From assembly GCF_000685035.1 (NCBI RefSeq), contig NZ_BAYB01000002.1, forward strand, positions 552,476 to 616,475: a stretch of DNA of 64,000 nt, read 5' to 3'. The stretch comes from Paraburkholderia ferrariae NBRC 106233. GTDB lineage: Bacteria > Pseudomonadota > Gammaproteobacteria > Burkholderiales > Burkholderiaceae. Made by a program: the position numbers and the translations under genes. This document shows, in pieces, positions 52,037-61,937 of this stretch (the first letter of the stretch is position 1; every line of letters begins with the position of its first letter). A model generated the notes under the pieces. The model worked only from the letters and a program-made list of their open reading frames with translations. It was not told the origin of the DNA and ran no database searches.

Positions 52037-55000
52037 ATGAAGTTCTCCCACTTCTTTATCGACCGGCCGATTTTTGCGTCGGTGGTGTCGATCGTGCTCG
52101 TGGTGGCCGGTCTCGTGGCCATGGTCAACCTGCCCGTCGCGCAGTTTCCCGATATCGCACCGCCGCAGATCACGGTGAGCGCGACCTATCCGGGCGCAAG
52201 CGCGGAGGTCGTCGCGCAGAACGTGGCCGCGCCGATCGAGCAGCAGGTCAACGGCGCCGACAACATGATGTACATGAGTTCGTCGAGCTCTTCGACGGGC
52301 AACATGACGCTCACGGTGTACTTCAACATCGGCACCGATCCTTCGCTGGCCCAGGTGGACGTGCAGAACCGCGTGAACCTCGCCGCGCCCACGCTGCCCG
52401 ACGCCGTGACGGCGCAAGGCGTTTCGGTGCAGAAGCGGTCGTCGGCGTTCATGATGGTGATCGCCATCTATTCGCCCGACAACGCCTACGACCAGGCCTA
52501 TGTGGCGAACTATGCCAACGTCTACGTGCTCGATGCGCTCAAGCGCATTCCGGGCGCGAACCAGGCGTCGATATTCGGTTCTGCTGACTATGCGATGCGC
52601 ATCTGGCTCAAGCCCGACCGCATGGCCAGGCTCGGCATCACCGTCTCCGACGTGCAGAACGCGATCAAGGCGCAGAACCAGCAGTTCTCTGCAGGGCGCC
52701 TCGGCCAGTCGCCGACCGGCGGCCCGGTCCAGCAGACGTTCCCGGTGGCGACGAAGGGGCGCCTCACCGAGCCCTCGGACTTCGACAACATCATCCTGCG
52801 CGCGAGCGCCAACGACGCTGCCATCGTGCGCATCAAGGACATCGGCCACGCCGAACTCGGGGCGAAGGATTACTCGCTGCGCGGGCGCTATAACGGCAAG
52901 ACGGCCACGCTGATCGCGGTCTATCAGCAGCCCGGCGCGAACGCGCTGCAGGTAGCCAAACAGGTGCGCGAGACGCTCGAACAACTGCACAAGAGCTTTC
53001 CGCCGGGCCTCAAGTACGAAGTGGCGCTCGACACGACCGAGTTCGTGCACGAATCCATCGTCGAGGTCCTGCATACGCTGCGCGACGCGGTGATACTCGT
53101 GATCGTCGTGGTGTTCGTGTTCCTGCAGAGTTTTCGCGCCACGCTCGTGCCGATACTGGCCGTGCCCGTGTCGATCATCGGCGCGTTCATCGGCATGACG
53201 GCGTTCGGCTTTTCGATCAACATGCTCACGCTGTTCGGCATGGTGCTCGCCATCGGCATCGTGGTGGACGATGCGATCGTGGTGATCGAGAACGTCGAGC
53301 GCAACATGAGCGAGTTCAAGCTGCCGCCGAAGGAGGCGGCCAGGCGCGCAATGGACGAGGTGAGCGGCCCGGTGGTCGCCATCGTGCTCGTGCTGCTGGC
53401 GGTGTTCATTCCGGTGGCGTTTCTTTCCGGCATCACGGGGCAGCTTTACAAGCAGTTTGCGGTCACGCTCGCGGTTTCGGTGGTGTTGTCGGGCGTCGTC
53501 GCGCTCACGCTGTCGCCCGCGCTCGCGGCCATCCTGCTCAAGCCGGGCGAGCACAAGAAGAACCGTTTCTTCAGATGGTTCAACGAAAAATTCGATTCGC
53601 TCACCGAGGGCTACGGCCGCTGGGTGCAGGCGGCCATCCGGCGCGTGGTGCTCTCGATCGGGTTGATCGTCGTGATGATGATTGCGACCGGCGGCCTCTT
53701 CAAGACGATTCCCTCGTCGTTCGTGCCGGTGGAAGATCAGGGCTATCTGCTGGGCGCGGTCGTGCTGCCCGATGCGGCGAGCCTCGACCGCACGGGCGAG
53801 CTCTCGAAGAAGGCCGAGGACTGGTTCGCGAGGCAACCGGCCGTGAGGTCGGTGGCCGCGCCGATCGGCTACAGTCTGATCGATTCGCAGTACAAGTCGA
53901 ATGCGGGCACGCTCTTCATCACGCTCAAGGGCTTTGGCGATCGCGGCGAAAACGGTACGGCGCAGGATCTGATCCGCGATGCGAGCCGGGCGTTCGCCGG
54001 CTTCAAGGACGGTGTGGTCGTGCCGCTCAATCCACCATCCATCCCGGGTCTCGGCACGACGGGGGGCTTCGAGTTCTGGCTGCAGAGCACGGGCGACGGC
54101 ACCTACCAGCAGCTCGAAGAGAAGGTGCGCCAGATGATTGCGAAGGCGCGCCAGAACCCGGCGCTGCGCAGCGTGAATTCCACCATCAATACGCGCTCGC
54201 GCCAGTTGCTCGTGGAAGTGGACCGCGAGCGCGCCGAAACGCTCGGCGTGCCGGTGCAGGACGTGTATTCCGCGCTGCAGACGATGTTCGGTTCGTCGTA
54301 CGTGAGCCAGTTCCCGAAAGGCAGCCGTCTCTTTCAGGTGATCGTGCAGGCCGAGCCGCAATACCGCACGCAGCCCGACGACATCCAGCAGCTCTACGTG
54401 CGCAATGTCTCCGGCCAGATGGTGCCGATCAAGGCCGTGACGACGTTCCGCTTCGTGCCCGGCGCCGATATCGTGACCCGCTTCAACAATTTCCCCGCCG
54501 CGAAAATCACGGGCGACGCCGCGCCGGGTCATAGCTCGGGCGAAGCCATCGCGGCAATGGAGGAGATCGCGCGCGAGACGCTGGGCGACGGCTACAGCTA
54601 CGAGTGGAGCGGTCAGGCCTACGAAGAAAAGAAGGCGGGATCGACGGCGGCCATGGTGTTCGCCTTCGCACTCCTGATGGTATTCCTCATTCTCGCGGCA
54701 CAGTACGAGAAGTGGTCGCTGCCTGTTGGCGTGCTGCTTGCCGTGCCGTTCGCGATTTTCGGGGCGCTCGTGGGTATCTTCATACGCGGCATGGAAAACG
54801 ACGTGTATTTCCAGATCGGCCTGACCGTGCTGATCGCACTGGCGGCGAAGAACGCGATCCTGATCTTCGAGTTCGCCGTGGAAATGCGCGAGAAGGAAAA
54901 CATGACGCCTTACGAGGCCGCGCTCGGGGCCGCAAAGTTGCGCCTGCGGCCGATTGTCATGACCTCGCTCGCGTTCATTCTGGGTTGCGTGCCGCTCGCC

Positions 55001-55210
55001 ATTGCAAGCGGGGCCTCGGCGGCGAGCCGGCGCTCGCTCGGCACGGGTGTGATCTTCGGCATGCTCGGCGCCACGCTGATTGCGCTCTTCTTCATCCCGA
55101 TGTTCTTCTGGGGGCTGGAGACGCTGTCTTCGCGCAACAAGGCGAAGGCCGCACCCGATGCGCCGCCGCCGGCTCTGCCGCCCGCCGCGCCGCCTTCGCA
55201 GGAGGGCTGA
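52037..55210 (+). CDS. RND multidrug efflux permease (HAE-1, AcrB/MexB type)
   Basis: Inner-membrane proton-driven exporter, 1057 residues, the normal family length, starting MKFSHFFIDRPIFASVVSIV. Proton-relay residues are in place: Asp411/Asp412 in IVVDDAIVVIENVERNM and Lys938 in LAAKNAILIFEFA. The first large periplasmic loop carries the usual SSSSTGNMTLTVYF strand. The C-terminus is a Pro/Ala-rich tail. It lies 3 bp after the adaptor stop and 3 bp before the outer-membrane factor, so all three are one operon. Substrates unknown. Confidence 0.95.
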   Translation: MKFSHFFIDRPIFASVVSIVLVVAGLVAMVNLPVAQFPDIAPPQITVSATYPGASAEVVAQNVAAPIEQQVNGADNMMYMSSSSSSTGNMTLTVYFNIGTDPSLAQVDVQNRVNLAAPTLPDAVTAQGVSVQKRSSAFMMVIAIYSPDNAYDQAYVANYANVYVLDALKRIPGANQASIFGSADYAMRIWLKPDRMARLGITVSDVQNAIKAQNQQFSAGRLGQSPTGGPVQQTFPVATKGRLTEPSDFDNIILRASANDAAIVRIKDIGHAELGAKDYSLRGRYNGKTATLIAVYQQPGANALQVAKQVRETLEQLHKSFPPGLKYEVALDTTEFVHESIVEVLHTLRDAVILVIVVVFVFLQSFRATLVPILAVPVSIIGAFIGMTAFGFSINMLTLFGMVLAIGIVVDDAIVVIENVERNMSEFKLPPKEAARRAMDEVSGPVVAIVLVLLAVFIPVAFLSGITGQLYKQFAVTLAVSVVLSGVVALTLSPALAAILLKPGEHKKNRFFRWFNEKFDSLTEGYGRWVQAAIRRVVLSIGLIVVMMIATGGLFKTIPSSFVPVEDQGYLLGAVVLPDAASLDRTGELSKKAEDWFARQPAVRSVAAPIGYSLIDSQYKSNAGTLFITLKGFGDRGENGTAQDLIRDASRAFAGFKDGVVVPLNPPSIPGLGTTGGFEFWLQSTGDGTYQQLEEKVRQMIAKARQNPALRSVNSTINTRSRQLLVEVDRERAETLGVPVQDVYSALQTMFGSSYVSQFPKGSRLFQVIVQAEPQYRTQPDDIQQLYVRNVSGQMVPIKAVTTFRFVPGADIVTRFNNFPAAKITGDAAPGHSSGEAIAAMEEIARETLGDGYSYEWSGQAYEEKKAGSTAAMVFAFALLMVFLILAAQYEKWSLPVGVLLAVPFAIFGALVGIFIRGMENDVYFQIGLTVLIALAAKNAILIFEFAVEMREKENMTPYEAALGAAKLRLRPIVMTSLAFILGCVPLAIASGASAASRRSLGTGVIFGMLGATLIALFFIPMFFWGLETLSSRNKAKAAPDAPPPALPPAAPPSQEG

Positions 55211-55213
55211 GCC

Positions 55214-56689
55214 ATGAAGCCCGCATGGAACCGGAATCGCGCAAGGAATCCGCTCGTGGCGCTCGTGGGCGCGGCATGCCTCGCGGCCTGCGCCGTGGGA
55301 CCCGATTATCACCGTCCCGCCGTCGATACGCCTTCCACGTTCCGCTTCGCCGCGCCCAACGCCGAAGTGGTCGATGCCTCGCTCGACTGGTGGACCCAGT
55401 TCAACGACCCGGTGCTGAACGACCTCATCGCGAAGGCACTCGCGCAGAACAAGGACCTGGGCATCGCGGCGGCGCGTGTTGAGGAGTACTACGGGCGCTA
55501 TGTGGTCACGCGCGCGGGACTCTTCCCGCAGATCGGCGCGAACTTCGGCGGCTCGCGCAGCCGCGGCGTGCCCGCGCCGGGCTATCCGCCAGCGGTCGGC
55601 AACCAGGTGCAGCTCGAAGGCACGGCATCGTGGGAGCTCGATCTGTTCGGCCGCCTGCGCCGCCTGACCGAAGCCGCGCGCGCCGATTACCTAGGCACCC
55701 AGGCCGCGCAGCAGGCCACGCGCATCGCGCTGATCGCGAACGTTGCCACGGCCTATCTGCAACTGCGCGATTACGACAACCAGTTGAGCATCGCGCAGGA
55801 AACGCTCAAGAGCCGCCAGGGCGCGCTCGAACTCTTCCAGGAGCGCTTCGGCGGCGGCGTGGTGTCCATGCTCCAGTTGAGTCAAGCCCGGTCGGAGTAC
55901 GAATCGGCGCTGGCCTCGGTGGCTTCGATCCAGCAGCAGATCGCGCAGCAGGAATCGGCTATTTCACTGTTGCTCGGCCAGAATCCGGGGCCGATTCCGC
56001 GCGGCAGATCGATCACCGAACTCACGGCGCCGGCCATTCCCGCGGGGCTGCCTTCCTCGCTGATCGAGCGGCGCCCCGATATCCTGCAGGCGGAGCAGGC
56101 GCTCGTTTCGGCCAATGCCTCGATTGGGGCGGCGCGGGCGCAATACTTCCCGCAGATCTCGCTCACGGGGCTATTCGGCGCGGCGAGCACGGCGCTTTCC
56201 GGCCTGTGGACCGGCCCGGCGCGCGTGTGGTCGTTCGCGGGCTCGGTTACGCAGCCGATCTTCGAGGGCGGGGCGATTGCGGGTTCGGTGCATCAGGCCG
56301 AAGCGGTGCGCCAGGAGGCGTTGCTGAGCTACGAAGAAACCATCCAACAGGCCTTCGCCGACGTGGAGAATGCGTTGGTGGGCATTCAGCGCACGCGCGA
56401 CCAGTTGAGCGCGACTTCGCGCCAGGTGGAGGCGCTTGCGCAGTACACGTCGCTTGCGCGCGATCTGTTCGAGGGCGGATTTACGAGCTATCTGGAAGTG
56501 CTCGACGCCGAGCGCAATCTCTTCTCGGCACAACTGCAGCAGTCGGCGCTGCAGGATCAGGAGCTGGCGCAGATCGTCGGCCTCTACAAGGCGCTGGGCT
56601 ACGGCTGGACGCCGGCCGCCGACGCCCGGGCGAACACCGGGCAGCCCGCGCCGGCAGTGCCGCTCGCCGCGAGCGCGGCGCAGTCGTAG
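55214..56689 (+). CDS. RND outer-membrane factor lipoprotein, NodT/OprM type
   Basis: 491 residues. Lipobox LAACAVGPDYHRP (lipid-modified Cys about residue 26), then two TolC-like repeats with long helices (YGRYVVTRAGLFPQIGANFG; LIERRPDILQAEQALVSANASIG AARAQYFP) and the family motif SWELDLFGRLRR. It trimerises to form the exit duct of the pump. It starts 3 bp after the permease stop. The C-terminal 40 residues are Pro/Ala-rich. Confidence 0.94.
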   Translation: MKPAWNRNRARNPLVALVGAACLAACAVGPDYHRPAVDTPSTFRFAAPNAEVVDASLDWWTQFNDPVLNDLIAKALAQNKDLGIAAARVEEYYGRYVVTRAGLFPQIGANFGGSRSRGVPAPGYPPAVGNQVQLEGTASWELDLFGRLRRLTEAARADYLGTQAAQQATRIALIANVATAYLQLRDYDNQLSIAQETLKSRQGALELFQERFGGGVVSMLQLSQARSEYESALASVASIQQQIAQQESAISLLLGQNPGPIPRGRSITELTAPAIPAGLPSSLIERRPDILQAEQALVSANASIGAARAQYFPQISLTGLFGAASTALSGLWTGPARVWSFAGSVTQPIFEGGAIAGSVHQAEAVRQEALLSYEETIQQAFADVENALVGIQRTRDQLSATSRQVEALAQYTSLARDLFEGGFTSYLEVLDAERNLFSAQLQQSALQDQELAQIVGLYKALGYGWTPAADARANTGQPAPAVPLAASAAQS

Positions 56690-56769
56690 CGAAGGGTGGG
56701 ATCAGGGCCGCTTTTGCGGCCCTTGGCGTTGCTGCATGCATGCGTGCGTGCAGGCGTTATGTTCTGAAG

Positions 56770-56809
56770 AAAAGCGCTGCGACTCCGTCGTTTGACGGAG
56801 TCGCAGCGC
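56770..56809 (-). terminator. Rho-independent terminator of the 121-residue gene
   Basis: A 16-bp perfect stem (GCGCTGCGACTCCGTC / GACGGAGTCGCAGCGC, loop GTTT) followed on the minus strand by UUUUC. The stem itself could also stop the converging RND operon. Confidence 0.85.
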
Positions 56810-56851
56810 GCTCGCGGCACCGACGGGTGCCGTTGCGAATGAAGGGACAGC

Positions 56852-57217
56852 TCAGTCCGCTGCGCGCCGGTCGGCCAGCGCGAGTTCGCAGTCCTTGAGC
56901 ACCTGCAGCACGAGCTTGGCCTGGTAGTTCAGGTCGTCGGTGTCGAGAATTTCCTCGACAGCGTCGCGCGCCCACGCGGCATCCACGAACCAGGCGTGCT
57001 GCTGTGCGATGTCCTGCGCGAGTGCGGTGAGCTTCGCGACCGCCAGCCAGTCGGCCTCGCGCCCGTGACGGTCGAGCCACTTGTGGGCCGCCTGGACGTG
57101 AAAGGCCGCATTGGGCCAGCTTTCGTTGAGGTAGTAGGCTCCCAGGCTCCCGCACGTGAGCCAGCAGAGCAATTCCACGCGGTCGCGCGGACTTAGGTGG
57201 TGGCGTACATCACTCAT
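56852..57217 (-). CDS. Hypothetical helical protein
   Basis: 121 residues, all-helical by appearance: VELLCWLTCGSLGAYYLNES, FHVQAAHKWLDRHGREADWL, LTALAQDIAQQHAWFVDAAW. No signal peptide and no family recognised. It has its own strong terminator, which supports a real transcription unit. It converges on the RND operon. Confidence 0.68.
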   Translation of the reverse strand: MSDVRHHLSPRDRVELLCWLTCGSLGAYYLNESWPNAAFHVQAAHKWLDRHGREADWLAVAKLTALAQDIAQQHAWFVDAAWARDAVEEILDTDDLNYQAKLVLQVLKDCELALADRRAAD

Positions 57218-57573
57218 GGCAACGCTCGCTAAAGTAACAGCGTTCGATGGACGGGCACGCTCAGGTGTTCGACTCCGACGTTAAAACGATACCACGCCGC
57301 GCGCAAATGCGCCGCACCTCGAATGGCAGGAAAAACGCGAGTAGCAGGTGTAGCGTCGCCTGGCTCGCGCTCGCGCGCCAGTCAGGACAGACACCAGGAT
57401 AGACACCAGAGGACTGACGCCGGGAGCGGCAGCCCTCATGGCGGAGCAGCACGCGGCGTACCCCGGTGTCGGGCGGGACGGATTGCCAGGGATGCCGAAT
57501 GAACGGCTGCTGCTGGCAGCACGGGGACCACAGTGCTGCCGTGCGTGGGGTCAACGCATTCGCGCGCGCCCGC
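57218..57573. other. Intergenic region with no recognised signal
   Basis: 356 bp. GACACCAG recurs near 57388 and 57402; otherwise nothing stands out. Confidence 0.4.
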
Positions 57574-58965
57574 TCAGGGCAGCAGCCAGAGCGCGACGGC
57601 GTAGATCAGCAACGAAACCGCGAACGTCACGGCGGTATAGCCCATGACGCGCTGGATGCGGATGCCCGCAATCGCGACGATCGGCACAGCCCAGAACGGC
57701 TGCAGCATGTTCGAAACGTTCTCGGCCATCGCGACGGCCATGGCCGTGCGCGGCACCGAGGCATGCAGGCTCAGCGCTGCGGGCAGCACGAACGGCCCCT
57801 GCACGGCCCAGTGGCCGCCGGCGCTCGGCACGAACAGCGTGATGATGAGCGAGCTCAGATAGCTCCAGAGCGGCAGCGAAAGCGGCGTGGCGATGGTCAC
57901 GAAGGCCTTGGCGATCATCGAGGCGAGCCCGGTGCCCTTCATGACGCCCATGATGCCGCCGTAGATCGGGTATTGAAGCAGCATCGAGCCGGTCTGGCGC
58001 GCGGCGCCGCGAATCGCATTCGCATAGGCGATGGGCGTGCGCTGAAGGGCAAGGCCGATCAGCAGAAAGATCAGGATTGTGGTGTTGATGTCCAGATCGA
58101 AGCCCTTTTCGCGCCACTCCATCGCGAGGTAGCCCACGCCGAGCACGAGCAGGAAGAGCGTGCCGAGCATCGACTGTTCGAGGCGCGTGGCGAAGGTGGG
58201 CGTGTCGCTGGTTTTCGCGTGCGGGTCGGCGCTGGACGTATCGGTATCGGTTTGCGCCGCTTGCCGGAACGAAACCACCTGGTCCGCCTTCGGATGCATG
58301 CGGATGAAGATGAACGTCATCACGACCACCACGAGCACGGTGGGCACGAAAACGAACGGCGCAAAGATGGTGGCGGAAAGCGGCACGACCTGGCCCGTCG
58401 CTTTTTCGACGAGATTGAGCGCGTTGCCGTGCGAGGCCTGAGACAGTGCGATCGAACTGGAGAGGCCGCTGTTGCAGATCGACCAGGCCGAGTAGCTGCC
58501 CGCGACCAGCCACGCGAAATCCACATTGACGCGCCGCGCGATCTCGCGCGAGAGCAGGGCGCCGACGATCAGGCCGAGCCCCCAGTTGAGCCACGCCGCC
58601 ACCGCGACAACCGGGAACACCAGCAGCGCGGCGCGCGCGGGCGTTTGCGCATGAGCGGCGAGCGCGCGCAGCCCGCGCTGCACGACGGGCGCCTCGGCGA
58701 TGGCGTAGCCGGTCGCGAGAATCAGGATCATCTGGAGCGCGAAGCCGAGGATGCCGAAGGTGCCGGTGTACCAGGCGTCGAGCAGCGTGGGCACGTTGCC
58801 GTGGGGCGCAATGGCGAGCGCCAGCACGGCGACGAAGAAAGTCAGGCCGATGGAGAGGACGAACGGGTCGGGCATGACCCGTTCGAAGACATAGACGAGG
58901 GCGGCGACAACGCCGCGGCGGCCGGTGGTGGCCGCGCTCGGGGCGGGATAGGTGTCTCGTTGCAT
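57574..58965 (-). CDS. atoE: Short-chain fatty acid transporter, AtoE family
   Basis: 463 residues, about 12 hydrophobic segments. ERVMPDPFVLSIGLTFFVA at the start, then NWGLGLIVGALLSREIARR, SAWSICNSGLSSSIALSQAS, PSAGGHWAVQGPFVLPAA and NMLQPFWAVPIVAIAGI are conserved AtoE blocks. It imports acetoacetate, butyrate or other short-chain acids. No atoD/A/B genes lie alongside. The start at 58965 (MQRDTYPAP) gives the usual length. An inverted repeat lies about 220 bp upstream. Confidence 0.88.
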   Translation of the reverse strand: MQRDTYPAPSAATTGRRGVVAALVYVFERVMPDPFVLSIGLTFFVAVLALAIAPHGNVPTLLDAWYTGTFGILGFALQMILILATGYAIAEAPVVQRGLRALAAHAQTPARAALLVFPVVAVAAWLNWGLGLIVGALLSREIARRVNVDFAWLVAGSYSAWSICNSGLSSSIALSQASHGNALNLVEKATGQVVPLSATIFAPFVFVPTVLVVVVMTFIFIRMHPKADQVVSFRQAAQTDTDTSSADPHAKTSDTPTFATRLEQSMLGTLFLLVLGVGYLAMEWREKGFDLDINTTILIFLLIGLALQRTPIAYANAIRGAARQTGSMLLQYPIYGGIMGVMKGTGLASMIAKAFVTIATPLSLPLWSYLSSLIITLFVPSAGGHWAVQGPFVLPAALSLHASVPRTAMAVAMAENVSNMLQPFWAVPIVAIAGIRIQRVMGYTAVTFAVSLLIYAVALWLLP

Positions 58966-59566
58966 GCTGGTGTTACGGTTGCGTGCGGCTGCGGGCGCAC
59001 CGTGCACTGGGGGCGGCCGGGACCGTTGGCGTGCCGGCGTGCGCCGCGCGCGGCCGGGCCGTGGCGTGTGACGCTGGCCGACGCAATCGGCTGTGCTCCT
59101 CCATGTGCGCGTGGCGTAGGCCCGTCGCAGCAGGTTCATGTTGCGTCTTCGGCAAGAAGACGGCCTGCCCGTTCTTGTTTTTACTGGATGTTCATAATTC
59201 GAACATCATTTCGTTAATCGAACTACGCCATATTCGCTGTATGCCTGGTGGATGTCAAGCGGATCTGATGGCGGCAAGGCCATGAGCCAGCGGTTTTTCT
59301 GGTTCTTTTGTATCTCGGCGATAAGTGAAAGCAGTGTGAAAGCAGAGGGCCGCACGTGCATGCGGCGGTATGTCTGCAGCGTGGGTTGATCTTCCCTCAG
59401 TCTTTCGCAGAACGATGTTTCATAACGTTTTCGCCCGCGAACGCCGCACCCGGCCGCCACGATAGCAGCGCCTCCAGCCGCTGAAACCCCGCGCAACCCT
59501 GTCTACAATGCAATCAGCACGGCGCGCTCGCGCCTTGCACCTGCAACGCCCCAACGGAGGCTGGCG
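58966..59566. other. Long intergenic region between atoE and the peroxiredoxin gene
   Basis: 601 bp with no supported gene. GATGTTC-ATAATTC-GAACATC (59187-59207), a 7-7-7 inverted repeat, and TTCG-TTAAT-CGAA just after it (about 59210-59222) are the only obvious regulatory dyads, probably operators for the divergent atoE and peroxiredoxin genes. Confidence 0.5.
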
Positions 59567-60223
59567 ATGACGATACGTCTAGGTGAAGACGCACCCGATT
59601 TCACGGCGGAGACGACCGAAGGCACGATCCGCTTTCACGAATGGATTGGCGACCACTGGGCCATCCTGTTCTCGCATCCGAAGGACTTCACGCCCGTGTG
59701 CACCACGGAGCTGGGCTACATGGCGCGCCTGAAGCCCGAATTCGACCGGCGCAACACGCGCATCATCGGGCTTTCCATCGACCCCGTGAGCGACCATCGC
59801 AACTGGGTCAAGGATATCGAGGAGACCCAGGGCGCGGCGGTCAACTATCCGCTCATCGGCGACGCGGATCTCACGATTGCGAAGCTCTACGACATGATTC
59901 ATCCGAACGCGAGCGGCGGCGGCCCGCGCACGGCCGTGGACAATGCCACGGTGCGCTCGGTGTTCATCATCGGACCGGACAAGAAGGTCAAGGCCATGCT
60001 GGTCTACCCGATGAGCGCCGGACGCAATTTCGACGAGGTGCTGCGCCTGCTCGACGCGCTGCAGCTCAACGCGAAGCACGCGGTGGCGACGCCGGTGAAC
60101 TGGAAGCCGGGCGACGACGTGATCATCCCGACCTCGGTTTCGGACGATGCGGCGAAGGCGAAGTATCCGCAAGGGTTCAAGACGCTCAAGCCGTACCTGC
60201 GCGTCGTCGAACAGCCGAAGTGA
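59567..60223 (+). CDS. 1-Cys peroxiredoxin (Prx6 family)
   Basis: 218-residue cytoplasmic peroxidase reducing H2O2 and organic hydroperoxides. The peroxidatic cysteine is Cys45 in SHPKDFTPVCTTELG. The long C-terminal arm (NWKPGDDVIIPTSVSDDAAK, PQGFKTLKPYLRVVEQPK) is typical of the Prx6/1-Cys class. CGGAGG precedes the start region. It is probably monocistronic; hutC follows after 141 bp. Confidence 0.94.
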   Translation: MTIRLGEDAPDFTAETTEGTIRFHEWIGDHWAILFSHPKDFTPVCTTELGYMARLKPEFDRRNTRIIGLSIDPVSDHRNWVKDIEETQGAAVNYPLIGDADLTIAKLYDMIHPNASGGGPRTAVDNATVRSVFIIGPDKKVKAMLVYPMSAGRNFDEVLRLLDALQLNAKHAVATPVNWKPGDDVIIPTSVSDDAAKAKYPQGFKTLKPYLRVVEQPK

Positions 60224-60364
60224 GGGCGCGGCGAGTTGCAGCGGGTGTCGGTTGAGATGCGGGTTGCGGTTCGGGTTGCGGGGGAGGGGCGCCGCCGCGC
60301 GGCGACGGTAAAATGAGCGCCGGCTGACCCCGGCCGCTCATCGGCCTCTAACCAGAACGAACCC

Positions 60365-61078
60365 ATGCAAAAGAAACCGGTCCGCAGCACCGCGGTGCCC
60401 GCCTACGAACAGATCAAGCGGTACGTCCTCGAGCAGATCGAAGAGGGTGCCTTGCGCCCGGGCGATGTCGTGCCCTCCGAAACGGAGATGGTCAAGGAGT
60501 TCGGCGTCGCGCGCATGACGGTCTCGCGGGCGCTGCGCGAGCTGATGGCCGAGGGCGTGCTCAACCGCGTGCGCGGCTCGGGGACCTACGTGGCGCCCCG
60601 GCAGTACGAATCGACGGTGCTGCAGATCCGCAATATCGCCGACGAAATCGCCGCGCGCGGCCATCGCCACACGGCGCGCGTGCTGGCGCTCGAACCGGGC
60701 GACGACCCTTCGGCCATTGCCGCGCTCGAACTCGCATCCGGGCCGGTGTTCCACTCGCGCATCGTGCACAGCGAAGAGGGCGAGCCGATCCAGTACGAGG
60801 ACCGCTACGTGAATCCCGAAGTGTTCCCGCACTATCTGGAGCAGGACTTCACGCAGGAGACGCCCAATCACTACATGGTGCGGCTCGCGCCCGTGCAGCG
60901 CGCCGAGTTCCGCATCTATGCGCAGAAGCCCGATGCGCGTGTGCGGCAGTATCTGGAGATGGAGATTGGCGAGCCGTGCCTGCTGCTGATCCGGCGCACG
61001 TGGGTCGGCCGGCACGTGGCGACTTCGGTGCGGTTGTGGCATCCGTCGTCGCGTTTTCATCTTGCCGGGACGGTTTGA
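60365..61078 (+). CDS. hutC: Histidine utilisation repressor, GntR family
   Basis: 237 residues. A GntR winged HTH (about 12-78: YEQIKRYVLEQIEEGALRPG, VPSETEMVKEFGVARMTVSR, GVLNRVRGSGTYVAP) is joined to a UTRA ligand domain (about 95-235). IADEIAARGHRHTARVLALE, GPVFHSRIVHSEEGEPIQYE and EDRYVNPEVFPHYLEQDF match HutC closely. HutC represses hut genes until urocanate binds. Candidate operators lie before hutU (63081-63094, 63186-63201) and before the distant permease (19994-20009). No copy of the palindrome is seen upstream of hutC itself. Confidence 0.9.
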   Translation: MQKKPVRSTAVPAYEQIKRYVLEQIEEGALRPGDVVPSETEMVKEFGVARMTVSRALRELMAEGVLNRVRGSGTYVAPRQYESTVLQIRNIADEIAARGHRHTARVLALEPGDDPSAIAALELASGPVFHSRIVHSEEGEPIQYEDRYVNPEVFPHYLEQDFTQETPNHYMVRLAPVQRAEFRIYAQKPDARVRQYLEMEIGEPCLLLIRRTWVGRHVATSVRLWHPSSRFHLAGTV

Positions 61079-61396
61079 GCGCGTTTTTCCTGAGGGATTG
61101 CGGCCTGCCGACCGTGCACGCCTGCCGTACACCGCGCTATTAGCCAATGCGGATCTTTGCGCGGGCGACCAGGAGCACAGCGACATGCTGATCGGCTACA
61201 CGGAAGAGGGCGCGCGAACTCACCGTCGTGCCCTACGTGCACGCGATGTTTTCCACGGGGCACGATGCCGCCAATCGCGAAGTCTTCCGTGCCGGGGATC
61301 CGGCGAATCTCGACTTCGTGGGGCTCGCGCTGCACGGCCCTAAAAAGGCCGTGGACAAGGCCGTAAAAGGGCTGCCCCTGCACGCGCGAGCGCGCG
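61079..61396 (+). pseudogene. Unrecognised, frame-broken coding remnant
   Basis: A plus-strand stretch reads as protein only across a frame change: LIGYTEEGARE in one frame joins LTVVPYVHAMFSTGHDAANR and LDFVGLALHGPKKAVDKAVK in another (about 61183-61380). No ribosome site or full-length gene. I do not recognise the parent family. It lies between hutC and the MarR gene. Confidence 0.35.
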
Positions 61397-61846
61397 CTAC
61401 GAAAGCGCGCGCAAGTGCTGGCGCAGTTGATCGACCGCCCCGGGATCGAAGGGCCGCTCGATTTCGGCATGCGTTTCCTGCCAGACGGGGAACGCCCTCG
61501 CGAGCAGCTTCCGGCCCTCGGGCGTGAGGTTGAGCAGCCGGCTGCGCTTGTCTTCGGGGTCCTGCCCGATGACGACGAGGCCGCGCCGCTCCAGCGGCTT
61601 GAGCGCGGCCGTGAGTGTGGTGCGATCCATCGCCAGCAGCGAGGACACGTCTTTCATCGCCGGCGGCTGTGGCCGGTTGAGCGACATCAGCAGCGAAAAC
61701 TGCCCGTTCGTGAGCTCGAACGGGCGTAAGGCTTCGTCGAAAATGCGCGCGAGATTCCGGGCTGCCCGCTGCATATGCAGACAGAGGCAGCAATCGCGCA
61801 CCATCAGCGTGGTTTCGAAGGGAAGTTTGTTGTCCGTGCGTGCCAT
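61397..61846 (-). CDS. MarR-family regulator
   Basis: 149 residues. Winged HTH with SLNRPQPPAMKDVSSLLAMD, RTTLTAALKPLERRGLVVIG and DPEDKRSRLLNLTPEG (the wing). The N-terminal DCCLCLHMQRAARN holds three close cysteines that could sense oxidants or electrophiles. It is divergent from the YCII gene; the palindrome at 61858-61869 between them is the likely operator. Confidence 0.9.
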   Translation of the reverse strand: MARTDNKLPFETTLMVRDCCLCLHMQRAARNLARIFDEALRPFELTNGQFSLLMSLNRPQPPAMKDVSSLLAMDRTTLTAALKPLERRGLVVIGQDPEDKRSRLLNLTPEGRKLLARAFPVWQETHAEIERPFDPGAVDQLRQHLRALS

Positions 61847-61857
61847 GTTGCAATTAT

Positions 61858-61869
61858 GTTGATATCAAC
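61858..61869. promoter_or_regulatory. Probable MarR operator
   Basis: GTTGATATCAAC, a perfect 12-bp palindrome 11 bp upstream of the marR start and about 70 bp before the YCII gene, the usual position for autoregulation and divergent control. Confidence 0.6.
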
Positions 61870-61937
61870 CTATATTGTCAAGGCGCGGCGGCCGGCAGGG
61901 CATCGTTTCGCCGCGCCTTTCACCAGACGGAGGACAC

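Noticed and set aside
51680..55312. Very long minus-strand open frame (1210 codons) opposite the RND operon
   Set aside because: Composition is Arg/His/Asp-rich, as expected for the antisense of GC-rich codons; it lies entirely opposite well-supported efflux genes and has no domain.
59206..59496. 96-codon minus-strand frame between atoE and the peroxiredoxin
   Set aside because: No ribosome site, unusual composition, and it overlaps regulatory dyads.
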